Part shown: one piece after another, positions 10,381 through 22,440 of the stretch
How positions within the stretch are numbered: the first letter of the stretch is position 1
Layout: every line of letters begins with the position of its first letter
NCBI RefSeq assembly: GCF_905147045.1
Contig: NC_065897.1
Coordinates: 4,727,001 to 4,791,000, forward strand
Source of the DNA: Nymphalis io
Taxonomy: Eukaryota; Arthropoda; Insecta; Lepidoptera; Nymphalidae
Reading direction: 5' to 3'
Length of the DNA: 64,000 nt
Position numbers and translations under genes: made by a program
The notes under the pieces: generated by a model
The model's database searches: none
Told to the model about the DNA's origin: nothing
What the model saw: the letters and a program-made list of their open reading frames with translations, nothing else

Positions 10381-12452
10381 TTCTAAATAGTACACTATAT
10401 ATTAGTTTTATATGCTAGTATTTAAAAAGACGTCATCATGCTAATGTTATAAAGAGCTAAAATTCGGTTATTTATTTTTGAAGTAATTAATGCGATAACA
10501 GTTAATCCGATTAAAACGGACCTTACATATGACTTTAGTATCTAGTTTCAGAGCAGACTAAGCAGACATATGTATATATATTCATATTTTCTGAGCAAAA
10601 GCTTATTATATATACACTAAAAAAATAAAAAATATTATTGCCTACAACCTTAATTTTACACTTAGTAGAAAGAAAGACAGAAAGTGCGACAGATTTTTAT
10701 TGTTATAGCTGATAAATAATGGGGTCACGTGACATTAAGTGGTTATCTCTCCCCATAGAAATTTCCATTGTAAGATACATTAGTCGTTCCTTACATTGCT
10801 AATGTTCTGTCAGCCATTGAATCTTCATTGTTATTTTCGAAGACAAAATAGCTCAACGGCGTACGGAGTGTTTAAGGCACAAGTTCGACACTGACTTTTA
10901 AACTACTTAGAATAGAAAAAAATAGCCAATTTTTGAAATTTTGTTTTATTTTCAAATATTTTTAAGCAAAATATGTCTTATATTTTACATATTGAATATG
11001 ATTTTATATTAAATAATTAAAAACTGCATAGTGACAGCACATACAGATAGATATCGAAATTTTATTTATTATTTTATAGTCGTAAATTGTGTTTATTTTC
11101 TCCTATTATTCGAAATAATGTGAGCGCTCCGAAAGAACTATCAGTTCTTCTTCTATGACAATGAAAGTCACAAAACCAATTTGTTTTAATTTACTTACCT
11201 AAGAATCACTTCATCACAATATATATAAAAAGTAAATAAAGATACAATTTTATATAGGATGCTAGACAATTTATCTGACACAACCGAAATAGGCGTCTTT
11301 TACATCAACCAATCAGCTCGAACTCGATTAACATATTTAGATTTTAAACTTATAAATTAAATGTATGTTGCTTTAAAAGTTTTTGAAGACGGCGTAATGT
11401 ATTCGAAAAAGTTTTATCATAGTATATATTTCTTATAAACATTGTTCTGTATAGTATATTTAAATTTTCTCAGTCAATTATCTATAAATATAATTGTATA
11501 AAACTATATATTTCAAATAACTCAATTCTGTCTTAGTATACCAAGAGGAAGTGATTAAAAGTACTGTTTTATGCAAACCTTTGAAACAGGTAATATCTGT
11601 ACACGTAAATAACTAGTTGTATTTAGTTGTAATAGCCCATTAGTGTTGTATTATTACCAAGAATTTAAGAAGAACTGGCTTCGGGCCATACAATCTAAAT
11701 AAGTTCCTTATTTTTAACGGCACACGGTCTAATGTATTGCATGCGTTAAAAGCATTTGCTGTCAAAGGGTACTTAGCCTGGAATGGGATCTCGAATGACC
11801 CCGTTTTCTGTGTCTACTTTGACCCGTTTCGACTTTCTTTACCGGGATTATAAAAGAGGTTTCTTTTAAAAACACTCTGGGACTCGACTTTCAATAGAGT
11901 GGTATGAATTTATTTACACAGCGTGGACCCTCCTTGTGACTAAGGGATAAATCTTTCATTTTACACGCTCAGATCTCGTTATGTTTTTATTGAAACTGTC
12001 TGCCCTTAATCTTGTTTGCGATCCCATGATTGTAAGTCACTTATATCCTTCAAAGAGTAAATTATTTTTAAATAAAATATTTATAAGACTGCATATGATG
12101 TTAATAATTAAAAAAAGTGTCGATAAAACGTTTTCAACAAATTTAATATTTTGTCTCATATATTATTTTAATAAATGGTAAAAAGGAAACATTCTATTTT
12201 TTCTTTTAATAACAAGATGATTGTTTAAAAATAATTCGCTTAAAGATCAAAAGTAAAAAATAAAAACAAAGATTTTTACTTCGAATTAACACTTGCATTT
12301 GTTTCCATGTTAAAAATCAAATTTACATTTCCTTAGCGATTTCAGTCTAAACGGATTTTAAGACGAAATTAGTTTTCAACATGTGTGTTTGAGTGTTTAT
12401 TATACTTACTTGAAATTTTTGAAAAATATATTTGAAATGTTATACACAGCAA
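10381..12452. other. AT-rich DNA without recognised features
   Basis: The only open frame above 60 codons (11981-12181) has AT-driven composition and no recognisable motif. I see no gene. Confidence 0.5.
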
Positions 12453-12609
12453 AGCCGAGATGGCCTAGTGGTTAGAACGCGTGAACCTTAACCGACGATC
12501 ATGGGTTCAAACCAGGGCAAACACCACTGATTTTTCATGTGCTTAATTTGTATTTATAATTCATCTCGTGCTTGAAGGTGAAAGAAAACATCGTGAGGAA
12601 ACCTGCATG
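12453..12609 (+). mobile_element. SINE family A, first segment of a split copy
   Basis: Begins with the tRNA-like head: A box GATGGCCTAGTGGTTAGAAC and B box GGGTTCAAACC. It continues through TCTCGTGCTTGAAGGTGAA to AGGAAACCTGCATG, where a poly-T run starts. The next bases expected in the family, GTGTCTAATTTCATTGAA, reappear at 12957-12974, and the rest resumes at 17425-17488. This SINE was the target of both LINE insertions described next. Confidence 0.9.
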
Positions 12610-12950
12610 TTTTTTTTTTTATATATTCGCCGGGAGGGCAAATGACTCTACTCCACCTGATGGTAAGTGGTAGTAGAGTCCAAACGCGACGACGGCCAGT
12701 ACAGACGGGAAAAACGTTCTGCACTAGCCGCCTTCGCCTTGCCGGCCCGCAAGATGCCTCTTCACGCCTCGTTTGAAGGAACCCGGGTTGTAAGAGGAGG
12801 GGAACACGTGAGCTGGTAAGGAATTCCATTATTTGGAAGTGCGACAAAGAAAGGAGTTGCCAAATTTCTTTGTTCGCGATGGAATTGATGTCACAGTTAG
12901 GCGGTGACATCGAGAACCAGCTCGCGTGGACTTAAGAAGGAAGGGGGAAG
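12610..12950 (-). mobile_element. LINE 3' end inserted in the SINE (Daphne/Jockey-like tail)
   Basis: On the minus strand this ends in CTCCCGGCGAATATAT plus a poly-A run (poly-T at 12610-12620). The same tail, CTCCCGGCGAATAT plus poly-A, ends the LINE at 25431-27790, so this is a strongly 5'-truncated copy of that or a close family. It interrupts the family A SINE between CCTGCATG (ending 12609) and GGATGTGTCTAATTTC (from 12953). The flanks GAAACCTGCATG and GGAAGCAGGATG may be a diverged target-site duplication (8 of 12 match). The minus-strand open frame here (12554-12910) spans the element and SINE and is not a gene. Confidence 0.75.
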
Positions 12951-12974
12951 CAGGATGTGTCTAATTTCATTGAA
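12951..12974 (+). mobile_element. SINE family A, second segment
   Basis: The string GTGTCTAATTTCATTGAA continues the family A body after the LINE-tail insertion. It ends at ATTGAA (12969-12974), which is repeated at 17425-17430 on the far side of the Jockey-like element. Confidence 0.85.
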
Positions 12975-13172
12975 TGGATGGGGGACGGAGTTGCTTGCAT
13001 CCGTAGGAATTACCACGTGTCCTAGGCCACCCTACACGTATCCCACGGGCGGTGCCAAACCTGTATAGGCCACAGCCGGCCTAGGGAAGTTAAATGCCCC
13101 CTAAAATAGCTGCAATACTGCCTTGGGAAAGTAGTATGTGTATTTTGTCCCAAACCCCCCCTTTTTATGTAA

Positions 13173-14580
13173 ATGTCAAATATTGAGAAAGATTGTATGT
13201 CATGCGATCCGGCTAACCCCCGGCGCTCTCTGGTATCCGGGCTGGAGAGTGTGAAATTGGCTACCGAAGACTTGATGGAAGTAGGCGACCAGGCTTCCAT
13301 TAAAGTGAATGCTACTGGCAGCAAAAAGCTTACTCGGCAGGTCTTACACCGAAGTCTGATTATCACCAGGCCTAGAAGCAATTTCCTGGGAAGTAAACCC
13401 CCAGAAAGTTCCCAAGCCGTGGCAGAACCACCGAGCGATATGGCTACACAAAATACACCAAGCCTGCACTATATGCCCCCCATCATGGCAGAGAGTACCA
13501 GGCACTATAAACGAATCCGAAACGAAAAAAAGTCAGCGACTCCCCAGAGCATATAACCACCAGCAACATGTTCAGTCAATTACCAATTGACCTAACAGAC
13601 GAACCCACTGTAACCAAGAAACCATTTGAGAAAAACCTATCAAGTCTCCACCCATAATATTGTATGGCATAGAAGATGTCAATAAATTAACTGAACTCGT
13701 GGAAACTGTTGCAGATAAAATTTTATTCACATATCGGATTACAAACAGAAACCAAATGAGAATCAACACTCTAGATACAAAGGCCTACAAAAGAATTATC
13801 ACCAAATTCCGCGAAAGTGGCTTAATTGGTCACACATTCAACAAAAAGGAAGAACGACTCAGCCGTATTGTTATCCGGAATCTTCACCACACAACACCTA
13901 GTAAGATAAAGGAAGAAATCGAAAAAACTGGAAACACTGTTATCGGGGAAATTATTAACTCTAGATATGGTCCTGAGAAAAAACCAACCTTAACATTCTT
14001 TGTAAATCTCCAACCTAGCCAGAACAACAAGGCAGCTAAAGAAATAAAATACATCTACCATCAATCGGTAACCATAGAGGATCCCAAGAAAAAAAAATTC
14101 AATTGTACAGTGCCAGCGGTGTCAGCAATATGGGCACACAAAGAATTACTGCATGAGACCGTTCCGCTGCGTGAAATGCGCGCAGGCACATAAAACCTCA
14201 GACTGCCCAAAGCGTGATAGAAATACACCTGCCCAATGTGCACTGTGCCAAGGCTCCCACCCGGCAAACTACAAGGGTTGTGTGGTGTACTTGCCAGGAA
14301 AATCAAAAAATATGGTCACCGAAGAGTTGATAGACGTTCTATTGCAAAAGACAACATGATTCGAGATATAAACCTTCCAAAAAATACTGCCCAACAATCT
14401 TCCTCCATTCCTCCTTTGAAGAAAGAAAATGAACCATATTTTTACGCAAAAGCTGCTAGAAACGCGCCAGACAAAGTGACCACAGAAAACGTCATACCTA
14501 ATGAAAAACAAAACCTAACAGTATTAGAAACTCTCCTCACCAAACAAAACGAGAATTTGACCTTATCTTACAATAAATGA
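13173..14580 (+). pseudogene. Jockey-like ORF1 (gag) with zinc knuckles, frameshifted
   Basis: Encodes the nucleic-acid-binding protein that would coat the LINE RNA. The reading frame moves at least three times: 13173-13556 in one frame, 13660 to about 14095 in a second, about 14097-14340 in a third, then back to the second until the stop at 14578-14580. The middle part reads RNLHHTTPSKIKEEIEKTGN, the kind of sequence found in Pfam PRE_C2HC domains that precede insect LINE zinc fingers. Three cysteine/histidine knuckles follow: CQRCQQYGHTKNYC, CVKCAQAHKTSDC and CALCQGSHPANYKGC. The frameshift just upstream of the first knuckle falls in an A-run at 14089-14097, a likely slippage indel. Confidence 0.85.
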
Positions 14581-14636
14581 GTACTCTAATGAGCCTCATG
14601 ACTACACTCATAACCAAACTACAAAGTTAAAAGGCT

Positions 14637-17305
14637 TTGGGGCTAAGACTGGCGATTTGGAACATAAATGGACTCTCACCCAATAAAGATGAGCTCGAGA
14701 TACTAATAGCCGAACACAAAATAGACATAGTCCTAATATCCGAAGCACACTGCACAGACAAAACTAATGTCAAAATCAAAGGGTTCCAGACATATACTAC
14801 AAACCACCCTGACGGCACAGGTCATGCTGGATCTGCTATAATTGTTCGGGACAAAACAAATCACCATCTACTGCCTGAATCTAAAACCGATCAATCGCAG
14901 GCAACTACAGTCGCAATACAAGACAGGTGTGGATATTTTAATCTCTCAGCTATATACTGACAACCAAAACATCGAGTGAACTCCGATCTGTTTTCTGACT
15001 TCTTCTCAAATCTAGGCAATCGCTTCATAGCAGGAGGAGATTGGAACTCCAAACACGTCCATTGGGGTTCAAGACTAAATACAACTAGGGGAAGACAACT
15101 AAAGTTGAGCGTCGATATTAATCATTTAATTATAATTGCCCCAACAGAACCTACCTACTGGCCAGCCGATCATAATCGAACTCCGGACACACTTGACTTC
15201 TTCCTAACAAAAGAACTCTCCAAGCAGTACATGAAGATCGAGTCATGCTCTGATGGGTCATCTGATCACACCCCAGTCTTATTAAATATCAGCTCAACAA
15301 TAATTGAAGTCGAGAGACCTACTATATTATACAACCAGCGTACTGATTGGCCCTCCTTCAGGGAACACATTGAAGAAAACCTCAATCTAAATATAAGACT
15401 CAAAGAAGCAGGGAAAATTGAAACAGCAGTAGTGCAATTTACTAATCTCATACAAGTTGCCGCGTGGAGAAGCACGCCTGCCATTAAATATAAGAACCAG
15501 CCCACAAACATACCATTGGAAATAAAGATCATGATCCAAGAAAAACGCAGATTACGCAGTCTGGCAGCTAAGCCGTTATCCGCAAGACAAGGCCGCCCTT
15601 AACAAAGCCATTGTAGAATTAAAGGAAGCTATAAATAATGCCAATGATTTAACAATGCAAGCAAAGTTGGACTTTAACTGCGACTAAAGCCAGCAACTAC
15701 TCGCTCTGGAAAATCACCCGTTCTTGTGACAGACCTAACTTACCAAAAACTCCAATAAAAAAGGTTAACGATTGGGCTAGAACAAGCCAGGACAAAGCGG
15801 ACTTGTTTGCTTATCATCTAACAAGTGTTTTCAAACCGAATGCAACACCCGACAACTCATCAGAAGAATATGTTGATCATATTCTAAAACAAGACTTTTA
15901 AATGGAACTTCCGCCTAGACCTGTGTCGCCAGAGGAAGTCATAAAAACGATCAAACGATTAGACATTAAAAGGGCACCAGGTTACGACCTGATAACTAAA
16001 GAAGTACTGCTAGAACTACCGAGAAAGGCAATTGTCTTCATCGCCATCATCTTCAACGCTATGTTACGAATGGGGTATTTCCCGAGTGCGTGGAAAGTCT
16101 CAGAAATCATCATGATTTCCAAGGCCCGCAAATTAATGACTGAAAAAACGTCCTATCGACCAATCAGTCTGTTGCCTATTCTATCCAAGGTACTGGAAAA
16201 GACAATACTTCGCAGAATTATGCCTAGACTCTTGGAACGCAAAGCGATACCAGATCACCAATTTGGGCTTAGAGAACGCCATGGCACATTGGAACAAGCC
16301 CACAGAGTATGTGACGTTATAAGAAAGTCCTTGGAATAAAAAGAATATTGCTCGTCAGTGTTTTTGGATATTCAGCAGGCATTTGACAAGGTCTGGCACA
16401 AAGGCCTACTATGTAAGATCAAGCAGAATATATCCCACTCATACTTTCCCATATGCAAATCTTACCTCGAGGATCGCATAATTTATGTGAAAGAAGGTGA
16501 TTCAACTTCTAAGTTCCAAGAGATTGATACCGGGGTGCCACAAGGATCTGTCCTGGGCCCCATGCTCTTCACGTTGTACACTGCTGACCTACCGCTAACG
16601 CCAGGGATAACCACAGCTACATTCACAGACGACACCGTAATATTAGTAAGTAATAAAGACCCAAAACTGGCATCAGAGAACTTGCAAAAGTGCCTTAACA
16701 AAGTAAACGAATGGCTCCAAAAATGGAAAATAAAGGCTAGTGCTACAAAATCAGTACAAGTGACATTCACCCTTAGAAAAGGAGACTGTCCACCTATAAA
16801 GTTGGGCCAATGTACTCTACCCAACAGTGATCATGTAAGATATCTTGGCTTACACATTGATCGTAAATTAACCTGGAGGCATCACATCAAATGTAAAAAA
16901 CAGGAGCTTCAGCTAAAGTACAACAGCCTATACTGGATGCTAGGAAGGAACTCCAGACTCTCTTTGGACAACAAACTCCTTATATATAAAGTCATCCTAA
17001 AACCCATTTGGACATACGGTCTGCAACTATGGGGCAGCGCAAGCGATTCCAACATAAATATACTCCAACGCCAACAGAACAAGATCATAAGGATAATTGT
17101 AAAAGTACCATGGTACATAACCAACAAGGAAGTTCACGAGCGCCTTGAAATGAGAACAATCAAAGAGGAAATTCGGAGTTTGGCAGCTAAATACAAAGAA
17201 CGGTTAATGCATCACCCTAACGAACTCGCTCGCCAACTCACCATGGACCAGTATGTGAGACGACTAAAACGTCATCATATCCTAGAGCTAAAAGACCGGC
17301 AGTAG
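14637..17305 (+). pseudogene. Jockey-like ORF2: APE endonuclease and reverse transcriptase, broken
   Basis: Would nick the target and copy the element RNA by target-primed reverse transcription. Endonuclease: WNINGL (residues 8-13 of the first segment), SEAH (35-38), GGDWN in the segment from 14976, and SSDH further on, so the catalytic Asn, Glu, Asp and His are all kept. RT: KRAPGYDLI, TSYRPISLLP, FLDIQQAFDKVW, GVPQGSVLGP and FTDD at 16622-16633 in place of the usual FADD; both aspartates remain. Lesions: a TGA at 14958-14960 and a TAA at 16337-16339 lie in otherwise continuous frames, a frame change lies at about 15570-15720, and another stop precedes 15902. The last segment (16358-17305) is open to a natural end. 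Confidence 0.9.
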
Positions 17306-17424
17306 CTCTGGGCAGCAGATGAGTAGACGCTTCCAATGGGAAGCCACTCCGCATGACAGCATCACTAAACAAATTTGCTCAAAGCCTTGGGGCTGATTGC
17401 AAATACACACAGAGAAAAAAAATT

Positions 17425-17490
17425 ATTGAAATTATGCCACGAGTATTCTACCAACGCGCATTGGAGCAGCGTGGTGGAATAAGCTCCAAA
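17425..17490 (+). mobile_element. SINE family A, third segment of the split copy
   Basis: Resumes the SINE after the Jockey-like insertion: ATTGAAATTATGCCACGAG, then GCGCATTGGAGCAGCGTGG and TGGAATAAGCTCCAAA. The 3' signature (GAGGAGGCCTTAGCC) expected next is absent, so the SINE was also truncated or deleted here. Confidence 0.85.
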
Positions 17491-18720
17491 TTATTACAAA
17501 TTACAACAAATCCATTTTACAAAAACTCTCTAGTGACAGACCTAGATTCAATAAAATAAACTAAGCTGAGACCATGGGAAACCAACTACCGTCGTCATTA
17601 AGCGTAAAACAATATTGAACACAAATTTGTAAAAAGGAAAGAAACTCTATAAACAATTTACACGCTATATAACACTATAGCCTAAATTCAAAATGTCGAT
17701 CCGACATGTAAAGTAGGTAACTCGTTCATTGCAGTTTAAAAAAAATTAAAATCGGATGTTGGTTAGCTACGTCATTCGCAAATGGCTGTTGTGATAAATT
17801 GCTCATAAACACGTTTACTTCACACGAAAAGGAATTTATTACGTTTCAACACTTGTTCATTTATTACACAAATATACGACGCAATAGTGGATTAAACGTG
17901 AATATCTTAAAATCGTGGACTAGAATCTTGACAAATTTTATTAAGTTTTCACATGAATTATATGAGCTGATTATTTATTAAAGTCTCGTTTTTCAGCGTA
18001 AAAAATAAATAAATATTATAATAATAATAAAAACCTTTGGTTTTATGGACATTGGGTAGTTTTGCTTTCTGAGCCGATAATAATTAATTTATTATATAAG
18101 AAAATATGTATAAATAAAATAGGTTATTAAAGGTAGTGCCGTAAGTAATAGGTAAAAGGTTTCCCAGTGTGTCTATTTAAGTAATTAATTTCGATATTAA
18201 ATTTTTAACTTAAAACGTTTCTGCTTTATCAAAAATATTTCAATGGGAGTCTAGCGCTTGAAGATTTTTATAGACAGAAAGTATCTTTCTTAAAACAACT
18301 TTTCAACTGAAATGATGTAATCATAATTATGCCCAAATATTATGATGTAAATATATAATAATAAACAAAACGAATTAATCGTTTATCTTTTGTGTTTCTT
18401 TTTTTTACAGAAAGAAATGAGAATTCTATTGAAGCTTTGAATATGCAGATGCAATGCAGTCCTTTTTAACAAAATAAGGTTATGTTAAGGCCGCTATTAT
18501 TTAATATTTTCTTAACATTTTCTCTTAAACTCGATAAAAATAAAACTGAGCATATATTTGCCTTCAAATGCAAATCTATATTGTCAACCGCTTGTCAACA
18601 GTTTATCTACTTATTCAACAGGTGGCTCATTTTTCATTATCCTTATTTTAAATAAAAAAAACTATATTATTCTCCATAAGCATATTATACATATGTATCA
18701 TACATATTATAAAATAAACT
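17491..18720. other. AT-rich DNA without recognised features
   Basis: The first 120 bases after the SINE (with GAGACCATGGGAAACCAACT) are more mixed in composition and may be a LINE 3' scrap, but I cannot match them. The rest is AT-rich with no gene seen. Confidence 0.4.
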
Positions 18721-18830
18721 TCCTCCAATGCGTCTGTCTTTTTATCTGTCTGAACTTCATAAGCTCAAAAGCTATATGTATTACGATATGAAAGTGTTAT
18801 TCTACCCGTGTGAAGCCGGTAGCGGTTAGT
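18721..18830 (+). mobile_element. Helitron-like nonautonomous element, degraded 3' part
   Basis: Contains TCTGTCTGAACTTCATAAGC then CTCAAAAGCTATATG, followed by ATTCTACCCGTGTGAAGCC. This order (a body motif about crossing into a CCCGTGCGAAGC hairpin end) is typical, from memory, of a common lepidopteran nonautonomous Helitron-like family. The terminal CTAG is not kept. Moderate confidence only, since the classification rests on recall and not alignment. Confidence 0.4.
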
Positions 18831-19500
18831 TTGTAATGCTAATATTTAAAACATCGTTATTTTTTCATTTCGTCAAACCACAAATACCCTTTACACAAAA
18901 AATATTTAAAAAGAATATTCTCATAAATATAAATAGAAATGAAACTATAATTTAATACTTGGGCAACGCCTATTTTTAGTACATAATCTAGAAGCCACTG
19001 TTCCAAACGTGGCGCGGCTGCTAAAATTACAATGACCTTTTCCGACCTTAGCTAAAAAAACAGCTAACAGTCGGAAAAACAACTGGTGAAAATAAAATAA
19101 ATAATGTGAAAAGTTAAATCTAGGAAATTTGACGATAGATTAAGATTTTAATTGTTTTTACAATAACACGAAAAAAAAAACTTTTATTTTTTATATTAAA
19201 ATTTTTAACATGCAAAACAATTTTTTTATATTTGATATTTTAATCAATATTAATTTGTGCGTAAAAAATAACTACAAATAGATTTTATTTATGAAAACGC
19301 GTTATGTGAACATAGTATTTATTTAATGATATTTTATTTCATTTAAAAAATATAGATATCGTAAATAATATTGTCGGTATGCGGAAAGCGTAAAACATAT
19401 CAATTGTTTTATTATTTATCCAAACGGTGCAAAAGCGGAAAAAAAATATCAATCTTTTTTTTGCAATATAGACAATTGAATGTATTACAAAAAATGAATC
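18831..19500. other. AT-rich DNA without recognised features
   Basis: No gene, RNA or shared repeat seen. Confidence 0.5.
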
Positions 19501-19705
19501 TATCATCATCATCATCATATCAGCCAAAAGACGTCCACTGCTGGACAAAGGCCTCCCCCAAGGATTTCCACGTTGGCCGATCTTGCGCTGCCCGCATTCA
19601 ACGGCTTCCCGCGACTCGTTCTAAGTCGTCGGTCCACCTTGCCTGCCCACGCTGCGTCTTCCGGTTCGTGGTCGCCACTCGAGAACCTTTCTACCCCAGC
19701 GGCCG
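19501..19705 (-). mobile_element. RTE-type LINE 3' end with TGA-triplet tail
   Basis: On the minus strand the fragment ends in a run of TGA triplets (ATC repeats at 19502-19517 on the plus strand), preceded by CTTTGTCCAGCAGTGGACGT. That motif and the ACTCGAGAACC and CGTCTTCCGG blocks belong to the ORF2 C-terminus and short 3' end of an abundant lepidopteran RTE-type LINE. A triplet-repeat tail in place of poly-A is typical of RTE elements. Compare 6506-6592 and 29713-29822. About 40 bases between TGCC and CACG seem deleted relative to the usual sequence. Confidence 0.75.
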
Positions 19706-19908
19706 TCGGTTCTGTGCCGTGTGGTGACGGCGACGAATATCACCACCCCATCTCATCCCGTGGGGGGCGTAGAAGTCGACCCGAGGGAATATACACCAGA
19801 GAACGGGCAGCAGCGTCTCTCTGAGTACTATGACTAACTTATTGCGATCTCCAACCCGTCTGCCAAGCGTGGCGATTATGGTATATCCCCTCAATGATTC
19901 GCGCAATG
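19706..19908 (-). mobile_element. Mixed-composition fragment abutting the RTE end, probable repeat
   Basis: GC-richer than its surroundings and includes CACCCCATCTCATCCCGTGG. I associate this string with a repeated element common in Lepidoptera but cannot place it in a class. The minus-strand frame 19691-19906 (71 residues) runs through it without a known motif. Confidence 0.4.
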
Positions 19909-20474
19909 AATCTAGTTGAAGACAAATTTGTTATACTACTTTTTCGCTATATGTAATTATTAACATAATCCAGCATTTCTATTTTTTTTATAAAAAAAAG
20001 GTTCTGTTTTCGTATACCTATTGACATATTAGATAAGATTGAAGAAAATGAAACATTCCTTGGAAAGGTTTTATTCGTAAATATGATTAGAGTTGTATTA
20101 TATTATATACACTAACTTGGATAAATAATTATCTTTAATTCATTTTAGTATTTATATAGCTTAATTAAAATCGTAACATTAGAAAAGCCTTTTAAAATAT
20201 ACAAGAATAAAATGGTCATACAACAAAGAAATAAAATTGAAATGTCTTTCTGCCATTTCGAAATAACTGCCTTTTTTAAGTGAATATGGTAATGTGTGAG
20301 TTACAAGCCATTTGAATAATTTTAATATTTTATACGTAAAATTTAAAAAGATTGGTAGATTTTATTGAATTTGCGTGAAAAATTGAATTGTAAATTTAGT
20401 TTTGCTAGTTTATTAATAAAAATGTAACAAACACAAACAAAATTCATAAGAAGTGCCAATTATTTTAAAGCAGT

Positions 20475-20808
20475 TAAAATGTTAAGCGAACCGAGATGGC
20501 CTAGTGGTTAAAACGCGTGAATCTTAACCGATGATCGTGGGTTCAAACCCGGGCAAGCACCACTGAATTTTCATGTGCTTAATTTGTGTTTATAATTCAT
20601 CTCGTGCTTGACGGTGAAGGAAAACATCGCAAGGAAACCTGCATGTGTCTAATTTTTCATTGAAATTCTGCCACATGTGTATTCTACCAACCCGCATTAG
20701 AGCAGCGTGGTGGAATAAGCTCCAAACCTTCTCCTCCAAAAAGTAGAGGAGGCCTTAGCCCAGCAGTGGGATATTAACAGGCTGTTACTATTACTGTAAA
20801 ATGTAAAG
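20475..20808 (+). mobile_element. SINE family A, full length with target-site duplication
   Basis: The element proper is 20487-20796. Head: A box GATGGCCTAGTGGTTAAAAC, B box GGGTTCAAACC. Body: CACTGAATTTTCATGTGC, TCTCGTGCTTGACGGTGAAG, GGAAACCTGCATGTGTC, GCAGCGTGGTGGAATAAGC. It ends in the tail GGCTGTTACTATTACTG. The flanks TAAAATGTTAAG (20475-20486) and TAAAATGTAAAG (20797-20808) differ at one base and are the target-site duplication, which proves retrotransposition. Confidence 0.95.
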
Positions 20809-22369
20809 TGACGGTCATTAAATTATAAAACCAGTCCAGTAAGACGAAATATTGTTTCACTTCGAAACCCTAAAACTTCAGCTTTCTATTATACGTATAA
20901 TTTTCAAGATTTACCGTTACATCTAGACAACTTGATATACGCGTGTAATATACCATCGTGGAGCAATTTCCGTTTTGCATACTTACGAAAACAGGTGAAG
21001 AGTCTGCAATAGAGACACCATAAACAATAGGGTGTTTTTAAAACATTATTACGTAATAATAATACGGGTAGATTCGATCTTGTTAGCGCCTTTGACTTTG
21101 TTCGTACACAATTTTGAATGTAAAGTATACATCCAAAATTAAGGATAGTAGAAATACAAGCAAACAATAATTTAGACTAGTTCATATTAAGCCGTCATCG
21201 CTGTAAATGCTGACACTATACGAAAATTAACAATTTATTTTCTCAACTTCTAATTACTGCCACTGCCATAATTTAAAAGTTACATAATAACTACGATTAT
21301 AACGCTAAGTTTCTTGGGCCATTAATTAGACTGGTTCACTCACTTTTAACAATTTAAATACTTATATTTATACATCAATATAACAACAAAGTATTAATAC
21401 AAACATAATACTTTAATAAATAGGGATAGCAAAAAATATAATTAAGTCAAGACAAGAGATTAACCTAAGCCACCTTTTTTATCAATTTTGCTAACTTCAA
21501 TTACCATCTAAAACAATTAGCATTTAAATCTCAACTATGTTCTTATAAAGCCTAACAAACGAACTCCCTTTGCAATTATAATATTAGTAAGGATTAATTT
21601 TAAAGTCGAATTTAGTTTCTCGTGTTTCTGATTAATTATATTATGGGAGGAACAATTGTTGTAAATTGACAATACATAATAGCAATACGTTTAATTCTAT
21701 CGTATTTGATAAACGACTTACACGATCGAATATAATTCTTATGGTTATGCCATTAGGGTCTATCTTAGTTATGTTTACCTGCGGCTTGTAATACAGCTAA
21801 TAGGCGCTTGTTATTAGACCGGAATAGGCTTTGTAATGTCCTTTCAGTATGGTACTTATATTTGATTAATGATAACGATAACGACATATTTTAGTGTTAT
21901 TTGAATTATTTACATTAAATTTATTAATATTTATTCTCATATAAATTATAAAAGAAAATTCGTTTATGTAAAGCTTACTAGAAAATACATAAAAACGTAA
22001 TTTTTGCGTTAGTATTTTGACTGTTATTATTATATATATATTTTATTACTCATAAAGATTGAAAGGCTCAAATATTATTTATGGCTTGCGCTTGGTTTCA
22101 TCAAGTCAAAGATACTCTTGTTTCATTGCTTTCTATTAAAATACCTAATAATATAATAAACTTTTATTATAATTACCTTTTAAAAAAACATTAATTGTTG
22201 AATTACTTATTTATTATTTGATGGCAATAGAAATAACAGATGTGCTAGAAGTAAATACAAAAGTAGCGAAAAGTGTTTGGATCGAACTTATATCAAATAA
22301 CTCGCTAAATGTTTCTGATAGGCACAAATATTTTTTTTTAAATAAAATAAGGATTTCATTTCAGCTTCG
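20809..22369. other. AT-rich DNA without recognised features
   Basis: A minus-strand open frame at 20904-21167 (87 residues) is Cys-rich but shows no family motif and I cannot support it as a gene. No shared repeat seen. Confidence 0.4.
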
Positions 22370-22440
22370 AAGCGAAAGTTCTTTTACGCAACTTACAGTA
22401 GAGTGAAATAGCAGTGGCGCAAGGTAATGTTACATAACAA
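22370..22440 (+). repeat. Interspersed repeat family G, short copy
   Basis: Shares AAGTTCTTTTACGCAACTTA, GTAGAGTGAAAT and TGTTACATAACAAAA in order with 47935-48085 and 4375-4528. Shorter than the other copies. Confidence 0.45.

Larger units (their letters stand above)
12975..17424 (+). mobile_element. Jockey-clade non-LTR retrotransposon, almost full length, decayed
   Basis: A 4.45-kb LINE with two genes in the Jockey order: a gag-like ORF1 with a PRE_C2HC-type region and zinc knuckles, then an ORF2 with an APE-type endonuclease and a reverse transcriptase. It ends in an A-rich tail (17411-17424). It lies inside a family A SINE with the short duplication ATTGAA on both sides (12969-12974 and 17425-17430; the flanking TCATTGAA and TTATTGAA match at 7 of 8). 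Untranslated 5' sequence occupies about 12975-13172. Multiple frameshifts and stops in both genes show that it is no longer autonomous. Confidence 0.88.

Noticed and set aside
13022..13381. Minus-strand 119-residue open frame
   Set aside because: It is antisense to the Jockey-like leader and ORF1 and shows no domain.
20904..21167. Cys-rich 87-residue minus-strand frame as a secreted peptide gene
   Set aside because: The N-terminus has some hydrophobic residues, but there is no clear signal peptide cleavage site or cysteine pattern, and codon make-up does not differ from noncoding surroundings.
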